A stretch of 64,000 nt of DNA from Pseudoalteromonas galatheae. Lineage in GTDB: Bacteria > Pseudomonadota > Gammaproteobacteria > Enterobacterales > Alteromonadaceae. The notes under the pieces are model-generated. The model made no database searches. It saw only the letters and a list, made by a program, of their open reading frames with translations, and was not told where the DNA came from. The DNA is taken from NCBI RefSeq assembly GCF_005886105.2, contig NZ_PNCO02000001.1, forward strand, positions 3,828,501 through 3,892,500. The letters run 5' to 3'. Within the stretch, counting starts at the first letter, position 1. Each line of letters starts with the position of its first letter. Both the position numbers and the translations under genes were made by a program. Of the stretch, positions 25,535 to 34,696 are shown in pieces.

Positions 25535-25849
25535 ATGGCGTGGGTTTATTTAATTATGGCTGGCTTGTTTGAAATAGGGTGGCCCGTTGGTCTGAAAATG
25601 GCTCAGCAAGCCGATACTCGTTGGTTAGGTATAGTGATAGCCGTTGGTTTTATGGCCTTGAGTGGTTGGATGTTATGGCTGGCACAAAAACAAATTCCAC
25701 TGGGTACCTCGTATGCGGTGTGGACGGGTATTGGCGCGGCTGGCACATTCTTAGTGGGTATCTTTTTCTACGGTGACCCAAGTAGTTTTATGCGCTACTT
25801 GGGCGTGTTACTTATCATCAGTGGGGTTGTGGTACTTAAGTTAGCATAA
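25535..25849 (+). CDS. gdx: Small multidrug resistance exporter, Gdx (SugE) subtype
   Basis: A 104-residue four-helix membrane protein of the SMR family. The essential glutamate is in AGLFEIGWPVGLKMA, and GTSYAVWTGIGAAGTF is the loop and helix 3 signature of the Gdx/SugE branch rather than EmrE. Characterised Gdx proteins export guanidinium in exchange for protons, and some export small quaternary ammonium compounds. It is translated directly after the GNAT-nitrilase gene, with a single base between stop and start and only a weak distant GGAG, so coupling is likely. Its 3' end overlaps the convergent EamA gene by 14 bases. Confidence 0.9.
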   Translation: MAWVYLIMAGLFEIGWPVGLKMAQQADTRWLGIVIAVGFMALSGWMLWLAQKQIPLGTSYAVWTGIGAAGTFLVGIFFYGDPSSFMRYLGVLLIISGVVVLKLA

Positions 25850-26705
25850 CCAAAATAGCGGCGATGGCGATGAGGAAGAGCCCCATTGAGTCGCGCTTCC
25901 TTACCGGTGCTTTGAGCCATAAGAAAGAGATAAGCAAAGTGAAAAACACTTCGATTTGGCCGAGTGTTTTTACGTACGCTACATGCTCTAGGCTCATTGC
26001 GCTAAACCAGCCTATAGAACCGATGCAACTGCTAACACTAATGGCCAGCGTCAGTTTGCGGCGTTGCCACAGTACGCGCCAAGAGTGTGCTTCGCGTATC
26101 GTCAAATACATACTCAACATCACAGTTTGGCAAACCAGTACTAACAATAACACCCAGGCTGCACTGTAAGGAAAAGGTAGGCCCGATGCGATACTGGCTT
26201 CACGTACCCAAAGAGAAGTGAGCGCGAAGCTTGTTCCACAGGCAAGTCCCACTAGTGCGGTTTTCCCATTGAAAGCACGCAGGCTAAACCCACTTAATAA
26301 CAACACCGCGATGGCACCAATAAAGACACCAAGCCAACCAAGTAGAGTTAAGCTAGAGCCAAAAAAGAGCACGCCCAAAATTGCCGCCACGAGTGCCTCA
26401 CTCTTCGCAAGTCCAGCACCTATGGCGTAATTACTCTGCTTAAACAGCACCACCATTAACCCCGTCGCGATGATCTGCATGACACTGGCCCCCAGTACAT
26501 AGGCAAGAAAATCATTGCTAATGACAAGTGGCCCTGCGGGAGCAATCAGGTAAAGACTCCATAGATATAACCCTGCGAGTGGACTGGCTAGAATAAATCT
26601 TGCTAGGGTGACACTGGCTGTGGAGGCGCTTTCACTCAATTTGCTCTGAAAGGCATTTCGCCAAGCCTGAGAAAAAGCAGCTAGCAAGGTGAATAAAATC
26701 CACAT
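25836..26705 (-). CDS. EamA/DMT-family transporter
   Basis: A 289-residue membrane protein with about nine or ten helices. I place the start at ATG 26705 (MWILFTLLAAFSQAWRNAF), which has AGGGA 8 bases upstream; a TTG at 26729 is possible. The EamA repeat pattern is seen in FVLGASVMQIIATGL-like segments, SNYAIGAGLAKSEALVAAIL and VAYVKTLGQIEVFFTLLISF. The substrate is unknown. It converges on gdx with a 14-base overlap, so it belongs to a separate transcript. Confidence 0.88.
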   Translation of the reverse strand: MWILFTLLAAFSQAWRNAFQSKLSESASTASVTLARFILASPLAGLYLWSLYLIAPAGPLVISNDFLAYVLGASVMQIIATGLMVVLFKQSNYAIGAGLAKSEALVAAILGVLFFGSSLTLLGWLGVFIGAIAVLLLSGFSLRAFNGKTALVGLACGTSFALTSLWVREASIASGLPFPYSAAWVLLLVLVCQTVMLSMYLTIREAHSWRVLWQRRKLTLAISVSSCIGSIGWFSAMSLEHVAYVKTLGQIEVFFTLLISFLWLKAPVRKRDSMGLFLIAIAAILVMLT

Positions 26706-26764
26706 AAAAACTGTCCCTACAATGCTCAAATGTAAATCAGCATACCGGAACGGAGCTTATCTGG

Positions 26765-26803
26765 ATAAATGAATTATCGTGATAGTGAAAATAATTCATT
26801 TAT
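26765..26803. promoter_or_regulatory. 13-bp inverted repeat in the EamA/MAPEG divergent region
   Basis: ATAAATGAATTAT and its exact complement ATAATTCATTTAT are separated by 13 bases. A palindromic decamer TATCGTGATA at 26775 overlaps the left arm, and its reverse complement TATCACGATA recurs at 26871-26880. The layout suggests operator sites for a regulator of one or both flanking genes; no regulator is adjacent. Confidence 0.5.
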
Positions 26804-27005
26804 TTAAGGTGATAGCAGATTGCACTACTGACTTGGTACCGCGACAATTTGCCACATGGTTAATTTCCAATATCACGATATGATTAAGATCGATGCTACA
26901 AGATTGGGCCATAGGTTCGGGTATCACGTATCCACTTATGGCTTTTCTTTTTAACGCTATTCTGCTCTACTGAGTTGAATAATCAAAAGGTTGAAGGAGT
27001 ATCTT

Positions 27006-27392
27006 GTGGGTATACTAATCATCTGTGCAATTCTTGCCATCTTACTACCTTATTTTGCCAAAATTCCTGTGGCAGTAGCGATGAACAAAGAAGGGGGCTA
27101 TGACAACAAGCACCCACGTGAACAGCAAAAGAAACTGACAGGGCTTGGAGCAAGAGCGCTGGCTGCGCATCAAAACTGCTTTGAATCATTAGCTGTTTTT
27201 GCTGTCGCCTTGGCCGTTGCGTTCGGCACCCAAACCTATACTCCTCTGGTCGAATGGCTAGCCATCGGACATATTGTCGCACGAGCACTGTATTGTGTGC
27301 TGTATTGGGCGAATATTGATGTGCTGCGTTCTATCGTATGGGCGCTCGGACTTGGCTGTGCCATTGCCATTATTGTGGTGTGTGGTTTGTAG
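27006..27392 (+). CDS. MAPEG family membrane protein
   Basis: A 128-residue protein with four predicted helices, read from GTG 27006, which has AAGGAG 6 bases upstream. The conserved segment GLGARALAAHQNCFESLAVF is the MAPEG signature (eicosanoid and glutathione metabolism family), and ARALYCVLYWANIDVLRSI is the fourth-helix motif. Bacterial members are mostly uncharacterised; glutathione transferase or peroxidase activity is known for some. It is a single gene convergent with the pseudouridine synthase. Confidence 0.9.
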   Translation: MGILIICAILAILLPYFAKIPVAVAMNKEGGYDNKHPREQQKKLTGLGARALAAHQNCFESLAVFAVALAVAFGTQTYTPLVEWLAIGHIVARALYCVLYWANIDVLRSIVWALGLGCAIAIIVVCGL

Positions 27393-27415
27393 TCGTTCTT
27401 TGCGTGACTCCACAC

Positions 27416-28114
27416 TTAGGTCAACTGAATTAACTCTGCTGAAATCTCTTTCACTTCAGTAGAGTTAACCTCCAATTGTGTCAATGCTAAGTTTGCAATA
27501 CGCACTCGGTATAAATCGATAACCCGATAACCACAGTAATGTGCCATTCTTCTAATCTGGCGATTGAGCCCTTGGCGTAACACTATTTTAAAGCGGTCAT
27601 GAGCGATTTGTTCAACAGTACAGGGCAGGGTTATTTGCCCCTTCACTGGCACGCCGGCTGCCATTTTAAGGCAAAAATCTGGGTCCAGAGGCTTATCAAC
27701 TTGCACCTCATATTCTTTCTCTTGATGATGGTCTGGGTGGATTAATTGCTGACACAGTGCCCCATCATTGGTGAGGAGTAGTAATCCTCGACTGTCTTTA
27801 TCTAACCGACCTATTGGATACACACGACATGACTCTGGTAGTACATGGTAGATACTGGCAGGGTCATCTGGGTTTACTTTGCAGTCTATACCAACAGGTT
27901 TATGGTAAACAAAGAGTCTTCTCGCTTGTGGCGGCGCGACCGGTTCACCATCGACCATAATGCAATCGGTCAAATTGATATGATCTATGTGATTGGCCAA
28001 GCGGCCATTTACAGTCACTCTTGCTGTATCAATTAGGCGAGACGCTTGTCGCCTAGAGCAAACACCGCAGTGGCTGAGATATTTAGCCAAACGCATCGGA
28101 TAGGACATAGACAT
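27416..28114 (-). CDS. rRNA pseudouridine synthase, RluF-like
   Basis: A 232-residue enzyme of the RsuA/RluB/E/F family. An S4 RNA-binding domain at the N-terminus (MRLAKYLSHCGVCSRRQASR) is followed by the catalytic domain with the active aspartate in YPIGRLDKDSRGLLLLTND and LRQGLNRQIRRMAHYCGYRV. The segment YHKPVGIDCKVNPDDPASI resembles RluF, which modifies U2604 of 23S rRNA, but RluE or RsuA-type specificity cannot be excluded. The start is uncertain: ATG 28114 or ATG 28108, neither with a clear ribosome site. Confidence 0.88.
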   Translation of the reverse strand: MSMSYPMRLAKYLSHCGVCSRRQASRLIDTARVTVNGRLANHIDHINLTDCIMVDGEPVAPPQARRLFVYHKPVGIDCKVNPDDPASIYHVLPESCRVYPIGRLDKDSRGLLLLTNDGALCQQLIHPDHHQEKEYEVQVDKPLDPDFCLKMAAGVPVKGQITLPCTVEQIAHDRFKIVLRQGLNRQIRRMAHYCGYRVIDLYRVRIANLALTQLEVNSTEVKEISAELIQLT

Positions 28115-28190
28115 TCACATGATCAAAAAGAGATAACAGCGCGTATTGTAGGGCAACAAACTGTTTGGATCTATGCATGGGAGACTATCA

Positions 28191-28496
28191 ATGGCCATTG
28201 CGTTTTCAAAGTTAAAACAGCATCAACCGCTGCAAAAGGTAATAGTGCATTCCATTGATTTAGCGCTTTATCAAGTCAGCGTGCTTATTAATAACGTGGA
28301 ATATTATGTCACGGAAGAAAATGGCGAATTTTTAAAAGCACACAACCCGCTGCAAATTCAAAAACGTCTGCTTGATATTAGCTACCTAGAAATGGTGATT
28401 AGGCATCAAAGTGCTTATGACGAAATGATAGGGCACCCAGTATCAGCAGATGATAATACGCTGGAAGTACCCTTTGGCCGTAATGACCTACTGTAA
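28191..28496 (+). CDS. DUF6482 family protein
   Basis: A 101-residue cytoplasmic protein, read from ATG 28191 which has GGGAG 7 bases upstream. The core VIVHSIDLALYQVSVLINNV, the segment LEMVIRHQSAYDEMIGHP and its size match the DUF6482 family found in gammaproteobacteria. The function is unknown. It is divergent from the pseudouridine synthase and converges with the RfbD-like gene, with 3 bases between stop codons. Confidence 0.78.
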   Translation: MAIAFSKLKQHQPLQKVIVHSIDLALYQVSVLINNVEYYVTEENGEFLKAHNPLQIQKRLLDISYLEMVIRHQSAYDEMIGHPVSADDNTLEVPFGRNDLL

Positions 28497-28499
28497 GCG

Positions 28500-29369
28500 T
28501 CATATATGTTTTGTGAGCACTTCAGCTATTGCGGTGGCAAAATCGCGTTGGTGAGAAATCCCCAAATCAATCAACCTTGTGTCTTTCAGAGCGCAATCTT
28601 GTGGTCTTGTGGCATCGTCACTCGGTTGGCTCAGCGGTACGAGATCTTGCGTCGGTAGCTGCAAAGCCTGCGCCATGACCTGCGCCATTTCATACTTAGT
28701 GAATGCTTGATTGCCACTGATATGAATAATCCCACCAAGGCTAGGCTGTGCGATAATATCTTTGAGCGTTAGTGCAATATCACTGACATGGGTTGGGTAG
28801 CGAGTAGCCCAGTGGTCGTGACTTGAAGCAGGGTTGGCTAACAGCTGTTTTGCAATAATGGTTACCGCAGATTCTTCCAGCGTTTTTACCTCGCCGTATA
28901 AAACTGGCACTCGTACTATGGTGTGTAATGCGCTATCCGCCAGTATGGCACGCTCCGCAGCTTGCTTGGTTTGGCCGTAGAAGTTCACAGGATTAGTGAT
29001 ATCTGTTTCAACGTAAGGTGCTGAGGTGCCGTCAAACACATAGTCAGTACTAATAAAGAAAAATCGAATATCTCTTTTGCGGCAGGCTTGGGCTAAGAAC
29101 TCGGTTGCTGCAACATTGAGCGCAAGCGTTGCCGCTTGGTCTTGTTCACATTGTTCTGGTCTGCGCTCTGCTGCGGCATGAATAAGTATCTCAGGGCTAT
29201 GATTATCTAAGAAATCTAAAACCGAATTGTGGTCAGCCAAATCAAGCTTGTGAAGTGGTGCGGCTGCTCGGCTAAAGCCACACCCTAGAATCTCGTGAGT
29301 ACTACTTAGCTCTTGGCAGAGTGCGCGGCCAAGCAGGCCGGTTGCGCCGGTGATCATAACTTTGGACAT
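28500..29369 (-). CDS. RfbD-like NAD(P)-dependent sugar-nucleotide reductase
   Basis: A 289-residue extended SDR protein. The nucleotide-binding loop ITGATGLLGRALCQEL is at residues 5-20, FFISTDYVFDGTSAPY is the RmlD-family catalytic strand, and YGQTKQAAERA carries the Tyr and Lys. It resembles dTDP-4-dehydrorhamnose reductases and the MAT2B branch. No rhamnose or polysaccharide genes are nearby, so a free-standing oxidoreductase role is equally possible. It is a single gene on the minus strand. Confidence 0.85.
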   Translation of the reverse strand: MSKVMITGATGLLGRALCQELSSTHEILGCGFSRAAAPLHKLDLADHNSVLDFLDNHSPEILIHAAAERRPEQCEQDQAATLALNVAATEFLAQACRKRDIRFFFISTDYVFDGTSAPYVETDITNPVNFYGQTKQAAERAILADSALHTIVRVPVLYGEVKTLEESAVTIIAKQLLANPASSHDHWATRYPTHVSDIALTLKDIIAQPSLGGIIHISGNQAFTKYEMAQVMAQALQLPTQDLVPLSQPSDDATRPQDCALKDTRLIDLGISHQRDFATAIAEVLTKHI

Positions 29370-29485
29370 AGATTATGGAACCCCTTTTTGAACGAGTCAG
29401 TACAGTAGCAAAGGCGAATGAAAAACTACAGGTTTGTGTCGATTTACGTTAAGTTAAATGATAACTAATTAAACAGGGAACAAGA

Positions 29486-30820
29486 ATGAATAATAAAGTT
29501 AAGTTGTTAAGCATGTGCATGTTGTCTACATCAGTAAATGCAACACAGATATTTATGAAAGGAAGTGAATGTCGGCTTGATGAATCGGCTCAGCCAATAG
29601 AGTTATTTACCCAAAGTTCTGACTCAATTTATGCAGTTGCAGGCAGAGACCCAAGTAGTGGGCAAGTTCGAAAAGTAGCAGGTGAGTTGAGCGATGATGT
29701 AAAGTTGAAGCTATTCGAGATGCTTTCGACTAAAGCGCAAGCTTATCCGCATGGTGTTATCGTAGATAGAGTGGTGCTTAAAGAGCGTCTTAAAGACACC
29801 TCTAAAGAAGTGAATGTTTCTGGTCGTATTGTCGCTTACCCGGTGACTACCTGTGAGACTTCGGAAGTCATCACCGCTAAAAACTATGACATGATAACCG
29901 CCACATCGTTTTCAGGTAAAACTCAACGAATTACCTTTAACGTGGAAATAGACCCAAACCGTAATGCGTTTGTGCGTAAATCAACGCAAGTTGATGATAC
30001 GGTAATATCCCAAAAACAAGTCTTTGGTATTGAGTTGGGCGATACCTATGCTGTTGCTGAGAAAAAAGTTGGGCGTTTTACATTAGTTTGGCCACTCAAC
30101 GCACGGCAAAAGCTTGCAACCATTGGCAGAAATCATGCGTTGCTATTCGAAAATAATCGGTTTGTAGGCTATCAATATGCTTTCAATCTGTTGCCTTCAA
30201 GTCTCGCCAATCTCATTAATATTTACGACATTAACCTAGCAAGTCACATTCAAGGCGAAGCCATTGAAATCACAAATGCTGCATTGAGCGAAAAGATGGT
30301 AGCAGCTATTAAAAGCGATTTTTCCGGCGCGACATTTTATCAAGAGGGAAAATACACCAAAGAGCCAAAGACTAAGCTTTCTGGCCTACAGGTTGGTGAA
30401 TTTAATGTCACCAAACCAGTCGCACTTAGCTGTTATAAAGGTCAAAGTGATATAGACGAGTTTGTAAAGCAGCACCAGCAAAGTCTAGCTCAATGGCAGA
30501 ACGTGGATGCAAAAACGGTGTTTTACACTGGCTGTAACCAGCTAGTTGAATTAAATAAGCTTGGAAAGGTGACTTCGGTCAAACTACTTGAATCTTGGTC
30601 ACTATCTAATGCAAATCTAATTGGACTTGCTGATATGAAAAGCGTGCTTTCACCTTGGGAATTTTATGGAGTACGTTATTTAGACCCTGAAAACAAAGCC
30701 TCTTTGATAGGAGATATTGAGGACTTTTACGGCACAATTGAGGTCACTGCTAAGCAGTGGGTTGGTCATTTCAAATCTTATGATGGTCAGCTTGTTTCTG
30801 CTGAATTTGAGAAGATGTAG
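29486..30820 (+). CDS. Exported protein of unknown function
   Basis: A 444-residue protein with a good start context (AGGGAACAAGAATG) and a likely signal peptide (NKVKLLSMCMLSTSVNATQ). I do not recognise the family. Visible features: a cysteine shortly after the predicted cleavage site (GSECRLDE) and further cysteines in TTCETSE, LSCYKGQ and YTGCNQLV, so disulfides are possible; a central part with VFGIELGDTYAVAEKKVG, reminiscent of the glycine-containing turn of small outer-membrane assembly folds but too weak to assign; and a C-terminal domain rich in beta strands. The gene is monocistronic, and a hairpin (AGATGTAG/CTACATCT) surrounds its stop codon. Confidence 0.75.
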   Translation: MNNKVKLLSMCMLSTSVNATQIFMKGSECRLDESAQPIELFTQSSDSIYAVAGRDPSSGQVRKVAGELSDDVKLKLFEMLSTKAQAYPHGVIVDRVVLKERLKDTSKEVNVSGRIVAYPVTTCETSEVITAKNYDMITATSFSGKTQRITFNVEIDPNRNAFVRKSTQVDDTVISQKQVFGIELGDTYAVAEKKVGRFTLVWPLNARQKLATIGRNHALLFENNRFVGYQYAFNLLPSSLANLINIYDINLASHIQGEAIEITNAALSEKMVAAIKSDFSGATFYQEGKYTKEPKTKLSGLQVGEFNVTKPVALSCYKGQSDIDEFVKQHQQSLAQWQNVDAKTVFYTGCNQLVELNKLGKVTSVKLLESWSLSNANLIGLADMKSVLSPWEFYGVRYLDPENKASLIGDIEDFYGTIEVTAKQWVGHFKSYDGQLVSAEFEKM

Positions 30821-30849
30821 AAGTTATCACTCCTACATCTGCATTTTAT

Positions 30850-32361
30850 CTAAGCCGTTTGCTCTGTCAGCGGCTTTTCAGATTGCTTTTCCCAATGCTT
30901 GGTTTTTAGGCCAAGTACACCGACAAATACACCAATACCGATAGTAAATAGTGCAATTTGAAGGTACAGGTTGGGTAAGTCTTCGATATTATTCGGATCA
31001 AAGCTACCGGCGAGCAGACCCGAGAAGATATTACCAATTGAGTAAGTCAGTACGAAAACCCCCATCATTTGCCCTGCAAAACGCTTGGGAGATAACTTAC
31101 TTACTGCGCTTAACGCCACAGGGCTTAAGCAAAGCTCACCCACAGTGTGCAGAAAGTAAGTGGTGATCAACCACATTGGCGCCACTTGCAGGCCCTGGGC
31201 TGCATATTGGGAAGCGAAAAACATCACAATAAATCCGCTCGCCATGATGATAAGGCCAATCGCACATTTCACGCTATAGGTTGGCGTGATCATCCGCTTA
31301 GCCAAGTTAATCCATAGCGCAGCAAAGAAAGGAGATAACACGATAATGAAAAAAGCGTTGGCTGATTGGAACCAAGCGGTTGGAATACTAAAATTGCCTA
31401 CTAATCTGTCGGTGTAATCGCGGGCAAATAGATTAAGCGATGAGCCTGCTTGTTCAAAACCAGACCAAAAACAAGTGGACGCAACGCAAACCAAAAACAG
31501 TGCCCACATCCGGCGCTTTTCATCGGCATCAAGATTACCGCCAAAGTAGATATAACCGTAATACAAAAAGAATGTGACAGTAAAAGCAATCGCAACATAT
31601 TTTGCGAGCTCTACAGGATTAATCACAAAAACACCTATAAACGCCGCTGCCGTTATTGCTGCAACAGCCGTAATAACTATAGCTATCGCCCCCCAAGCTT
31701 TAGTACTTTGACTTCCCGTCATTGGGTTAGTTGGCGCATTACCAACGGTAGCGATGTGTTTGTCTGTTAGGCGATAATTGACTAAACCGATTGCCATGCC
31801 TACTGCGGCTGCACCAAAGGCCCAGTGCCAACCAACGTTTTCCATAAAGTAACCACATACCGCATAGCCGATCACAGACCCAAGGTTGATCCCCATATAG
31901 TAAATCGCGTAGCCACTGTCGCGGCGGTTATCTTCATCGTTATAAAGCTGGCCAACCATAGCGCTAATATTGGGTTTTAATAAACCGGTTCCACTGGCAA
32001 CAAAGATAAGGCCAACAAAAAAGGAAAATTGACTTGGGATGGCAAGAATGATGTGGCCGCACATAATGATAATGCCGCCGTACCAAACCGCACGTTGGCC
32101 ACCTAATAAACGGTCTGCTATCCAGCCTCCCGGTAGGCCTAAGAAATAAACCGAACCAGTATAGAGGCCATATATTGCGGCAGCTGAGGCAACGGTGAAG
32201 CCAAGACCTTCTTGCTGTAAGGTGGCTGTCATGAAAAGTACTAACATGGCACGCATGCCATAATAACTCATTCGTTCCCACATCTCGGTGAGAAACAAAG
32301 TCTGTAGGCCTTTTGGATGACCAAAAAAGCCTGTATCACTTGTTGTGTCCTGTGATGACAT
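30850..32361 (-). CDS. POT/PTR2 family proton-coupled peptide transporter
   Basis: A 503-residue inner-membrane protein with about fourteen helices. The POT proton-coupling motif appears as EMWERMSYYGMRAMLVLFM (residues about 26-44; E-x-x-E-R-x-x-Y-Y), IYYMGINLGSVIGYAVCGY is the PTR2 signature region, and the late segment TYFLHTVGELCLSPVALSAV is typical of DtpA/DtpT proteins. It imports di- and tripeptides with protons, fitting the proteolytic lifestyle of marine relatives and the exported peptidase in this window. It has its own promoter region upstream. Confidence 0.93.
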   Translation of the reverse strand: MSSQDTTSDTGFFGHPKGLQTLFLTEMWERMSYYGMRAMLVLFMTATLQQEGLGFTVASAAAIYGLYTGSVYFLGLPGGWIADRLLGGQRAVWYGGIIIMCGHIILAIPSQFSFFVGLIFVASGTGLLKPNISAMVGQLYNDEDNRRDSGYAIYYMGINLGSVIGYAVCGYFMENVGWHWAFGAAAVGMAIGLVNYRLTDKHIATVGNAPTNPMTGSQSTKAWGAIAIVITAVAAITAAAFIGVFVINPVELAKYVAIAFTVTFFLYYGYIYFGGNLDADEKRRMWALFLVCVASTCFWSGFEQAGSSLNLFARDYTDRLVGNFSIPTAWFQSANAFFIIVLSPFFAALWINLAKRMITPTYSVKCAIGLIIMASGFIVMFFASQYAAQGLQVAPMWLITTYFLHTVGELCLSPVALSAVSKLSPKRFAGQMMGVFVLTYSIGNIFSGLLAGSFDPNNIEDLPNLYLQIALFTIGIGVFVGVLGLKTKHWEKQSEKPLTEQTA

Positions 32362-32445
32362 ATTTCACTTCCATTATTATCGTTTTTTGGAAGTCAATAT
32401 TAGTACGTTATTCAAGCACCGAATGCAACCGCATGAAAGGAAACA

Positions 32446-33147
32446 TTACATCATCTTTTTTAACATTTGTATGTCATCGATTTCCACGTTGGCTAATCCT
32501 TTGTACTGGTATGGCACAAATTGATTGCGAAGCCAAACACTAGGGCAGCCGGCACGGTGTGCTCCTTGTACATCGGTATCTAAGCTATCGCCAACATGCA
32601 GAAGTTGATGTGGTGCAAGGTTAAAATGCTGGCAGGCAAGCTGGTAAAGCTCAGGGTGAGGTTTGGCGCGGCCATCAATTCCGGCGCGAAGCACTAAGTC
32701 AAAACTATCGCGAAGATTGAACTTATCTATCTCGACATTACCATTAGTGATAGCAATGATGTGATATTGGCTGCGTAACTGAGCAAGCAGGTTGATGACG
32801 GCGTCGCTGACAATGATATTACTGCGGGCATCGGCAAAGGCTTGATAGGCCTGTAGTGCGCGCTGTTTACTTGTTGCGGCATCAAATCCCAGTGCTGTGA
32901 AGCCCCACTCAAGTGCCACTTGACGCCACTTTGTCACATCTTCTGCAAGCGCACTGTTTTGTTTGAGCACTTCGCTTCGACATTGAGACCAGAATGCCTC
33001 TCCTTTCGCTTGCCACTCGGGAATAGCATCCAGGTGTTTTGTCATGGCGTTAACGGCCGCAATGATAACAGGTCTGTTGTCGTATAGCGTATCGTCTAAA
33101 TCAAAACTGATGGCGGCAATGTCTGAAATGGGCTTATTGAATCGCAT
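32446..33147 (-). CDS. yigB: HAD-family phosphatase YigB (riboflavin pathway)
   Basis: A 233-residue HAD-IA hydrolase. Motif I is ISFDLDDTLYDNRPV (residues about 12-26), motif II IIAITNGNV, and motif III/IV KPHPELYQLACQ with HVGDSLDTDVQGAHRAGC. E. coli YigB dephosphorylates 5-amino-6-(5-phosphoribitylamino)uracil in riboflavin synthesis. The position directly after xerC, two bases past its stop, is the same gene order as in E. coli, which supports the assignment. It ends the lptM-lysA-dapF-DUF484-xerC-yigB operon. Confidence 0.9.
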   Translation of the reverse strand: MRFNKPISDIAAISFDLDDTLYDNRPVIIAAVNAMTKHLDAIPEWQAKGEAFWSQCRSEVLKQNSALAEDVTKWRQVALEWGFTALGFDAATSKQRALQAYQAFADARSNIIVSDAVINLLAQLRSQYHIIAITNGNVEIDKFNLRDSFDLVLRAGIDGRAKPHPELYQLACQHFNLAPHQLLHVGDSLDTDVQGAHRAGCPSVWLRNQFVPYQYKGLANVEIDDIQMLKKMM

Positions 33148-33149
33148 TG

Positions 33150-34073
33150 TTACTCGTCTTTTTGCTTTTTCGCTCTTGGGTGAGCGCTATCATACACTTT
33201 TGCTAAGTGTTGAAAATCTAAATGGGTGTAGACCTGAGTGGCTGATAAGCTGGCATGTCCAAGCATCTCTTGTACCGCGCGTAAGTCACCGCTGGATTCT
33301 AGCATGTGGCTGGCGAACGAGTGCCTCAGTTTATGGGGATGAATAGGTGTACTAACCCCTTGTTTCAGGCCCCATTCTTTCATTCTTGCGCGGACATGGC
33401 GAGGACTGATCCGGCGTTTTAATTTACTCACAAAAAGCGCAGGCTCTTCCAATGTTGCAAATTGCGGCCTTATTTTGAGCCAATCAGCTAGCGCGTTTAG
33501 CGCTTTGCCGCCGACAGGCACAACACGCTCCTTGCCGCCTTTACCAAGCACGCGTATTTCACCGTCTTTGACATCCAATAGGTTAGCGCCAACCAATTCG
33601 CTTAATCGCAAACCACTGGAGTACATTAATTCCATCATGGCTTTGTCACGAATAGCAAGCGCATCATCTGCCTGAATTTCAAGAAGTTGTCCCATTTGGT
33701 CAACATCAAGGTTCTTTGGTAATGGTTTTTGAAACTTAGGTCCTCGGATCCCTTTCGCGGGATTGACGACAGCCTGTTGCGATTGTGACTTGAGCTTGAG
33801 AAATTTATATAAGCTTCGAATACAACTGAGCTTAAGGTTGATGGTTCTTGGGCTGTAATTTTGGCCGCGAAGCTTCATGCTATAGCGGCGGATTTGTTCG
33901 CCACTAACTTCAAGCCAAGAAGGGGCGTGATCACTAAAATACTGCGCTGCTTGGATTAGCTGAGTTTTGTATTGGGTGAGTGTATGTTCTGAGTAGTGCT
34001 TTTCGTGGCGCAGGTGTGCCATAAAGGCGGTTACTGGTTGCATCCAATCTTCAGGTAGTGGCGTTAGGCTCAT
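33150..34073 (-). CDS. xerC: Tyrosine recombinase XerC
   Basis: A 307-residue site-specific recombinase. The N-terminal SAM-like domain begins near LRHEKHYSEHTLTQYKTQL; the catalytic residues are visible as Arg in YSSGLRLSELVG, Lys in LGKGGKERVVP, His-x-x-Arg in HPHKLRHSFASHML, His in LGHASLSATQVY and the nucleophilic Tyr in that last motif. With XerD it resolves chromosome dimers at dif under FtsK control. Start and stop overlap its neighbours tightly: 4 bases with the upstream DUF484 gene and a 2-base gap before yigB. Confidence 0.96.
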   Translation of the reverse strand: MSLTPLPEDWMQPVTAFMAHLRHEKHYSEHTLTQYKTQLIQAAQYFSDHAPSWLEVSGEQIRRYSMKLRGQNYSPRTINLKLSCIRSLYKFLKLKSQSQQAVVNPAKGIRGPKFQKPLPKNLDVDQMGQLLEIQADDALAIRDKAMMELMYSSGLRLSELVGANLLDVKDGEIRVLGKGGKERVVPVGGKALNALADWLKIRPQFATLEEPALFVSKLKRRISPRHVRARMKEWGLKQGVSTPIHPHKLRHSFASHMLESSGDLRAVQEMLGHASLSATQVYTHLDFQHLAKVYDSAHPRAKKQKDE

Positions 34074-34696
34074 GCCAGCGCTTCGAGCTTAAGCGATAAT
34101 GTTTGAATAAAAGCCGTGATCAACATATTGTCGTGTTGTGGCGAAAAGTGTTCTGGTGAGCGGCTAGCAAAGGCCAGAATAAAGCGACCCTGGTCCGACG
34201 CATCAACGCGGTAAAGTGCCACCGAGCCCACTTCAATACCGGCAAACAAGAGTTCAGCTTGTGACTGGCTGAGTCGTCCTAAGTAGCAGTTGTTACTGCT
34301 CAGTTTAGCTGACACTAGTTCCAAAAGCGTATCATCGATGTTGATGAGTTTACATGCTTGGATGTCCGGGTGGTCCTCAAAGCGCTGTGCTAACGTATGA
34401 TTGATTGCACTCAACTCTGTACAACGCATGATAGCCAATTGGCATTCACTCAATTGCTTGAAAATCAGCTCGTTGGCTTTTGCATAATGGACCATGTCTT
34501 TGATCTGCTGCTGTAGTGAGTTGACTTCGTCGCGGAGCATCCGCTGTTGGTGCAAAGCAAGGTTTGGGAGCCCTTGCTGCTGGTGGTGTAGCTGCAAATC
34601 CAATAGCACATAAGGGTGTCTGAGCAAAAAATCAGGATGCTTGCGCAGGTACTCAATGACTAATTGTTCAGTCGAATTTGCTTCTTTTATGGTCAT
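34070..34696 (-). CDS. DUF484 family protein (YigA)
   Basis: A 208-residue protein starting [35 protein letters not shown], the diagnostic beginning of DUF484, followed by a coiled-coil stretch ([20 protein letters not shown]) and a GAF-like C-terminal domain ([20 protein letters not shown]). The function is unknown although it is always found next to xerC and dapF. It overlaps dapF upstream and xerC downstream by 4 bases each (ATGA-type junctions), showing tight coupling. Confidence 0.94.
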   Translation of the reverse strand: MTIKEANSTEQLVIEYLRKHPDFLLRHPYVLLDLQLHHQQQGLPNLALHQQRMLRDEVNSLQQQIKDMVHYAKANELIFKQLSECQLAIMRCTELSAINHTLAQRFEDHPDIQACKLINIDDTLLELVSAKLSSNNCYLGRLSQSQAELLFAGIEVGSVALYRVDASDQGRFILAFASRSPEHFSPQHDNMLITAFIQTLSLKLEALA

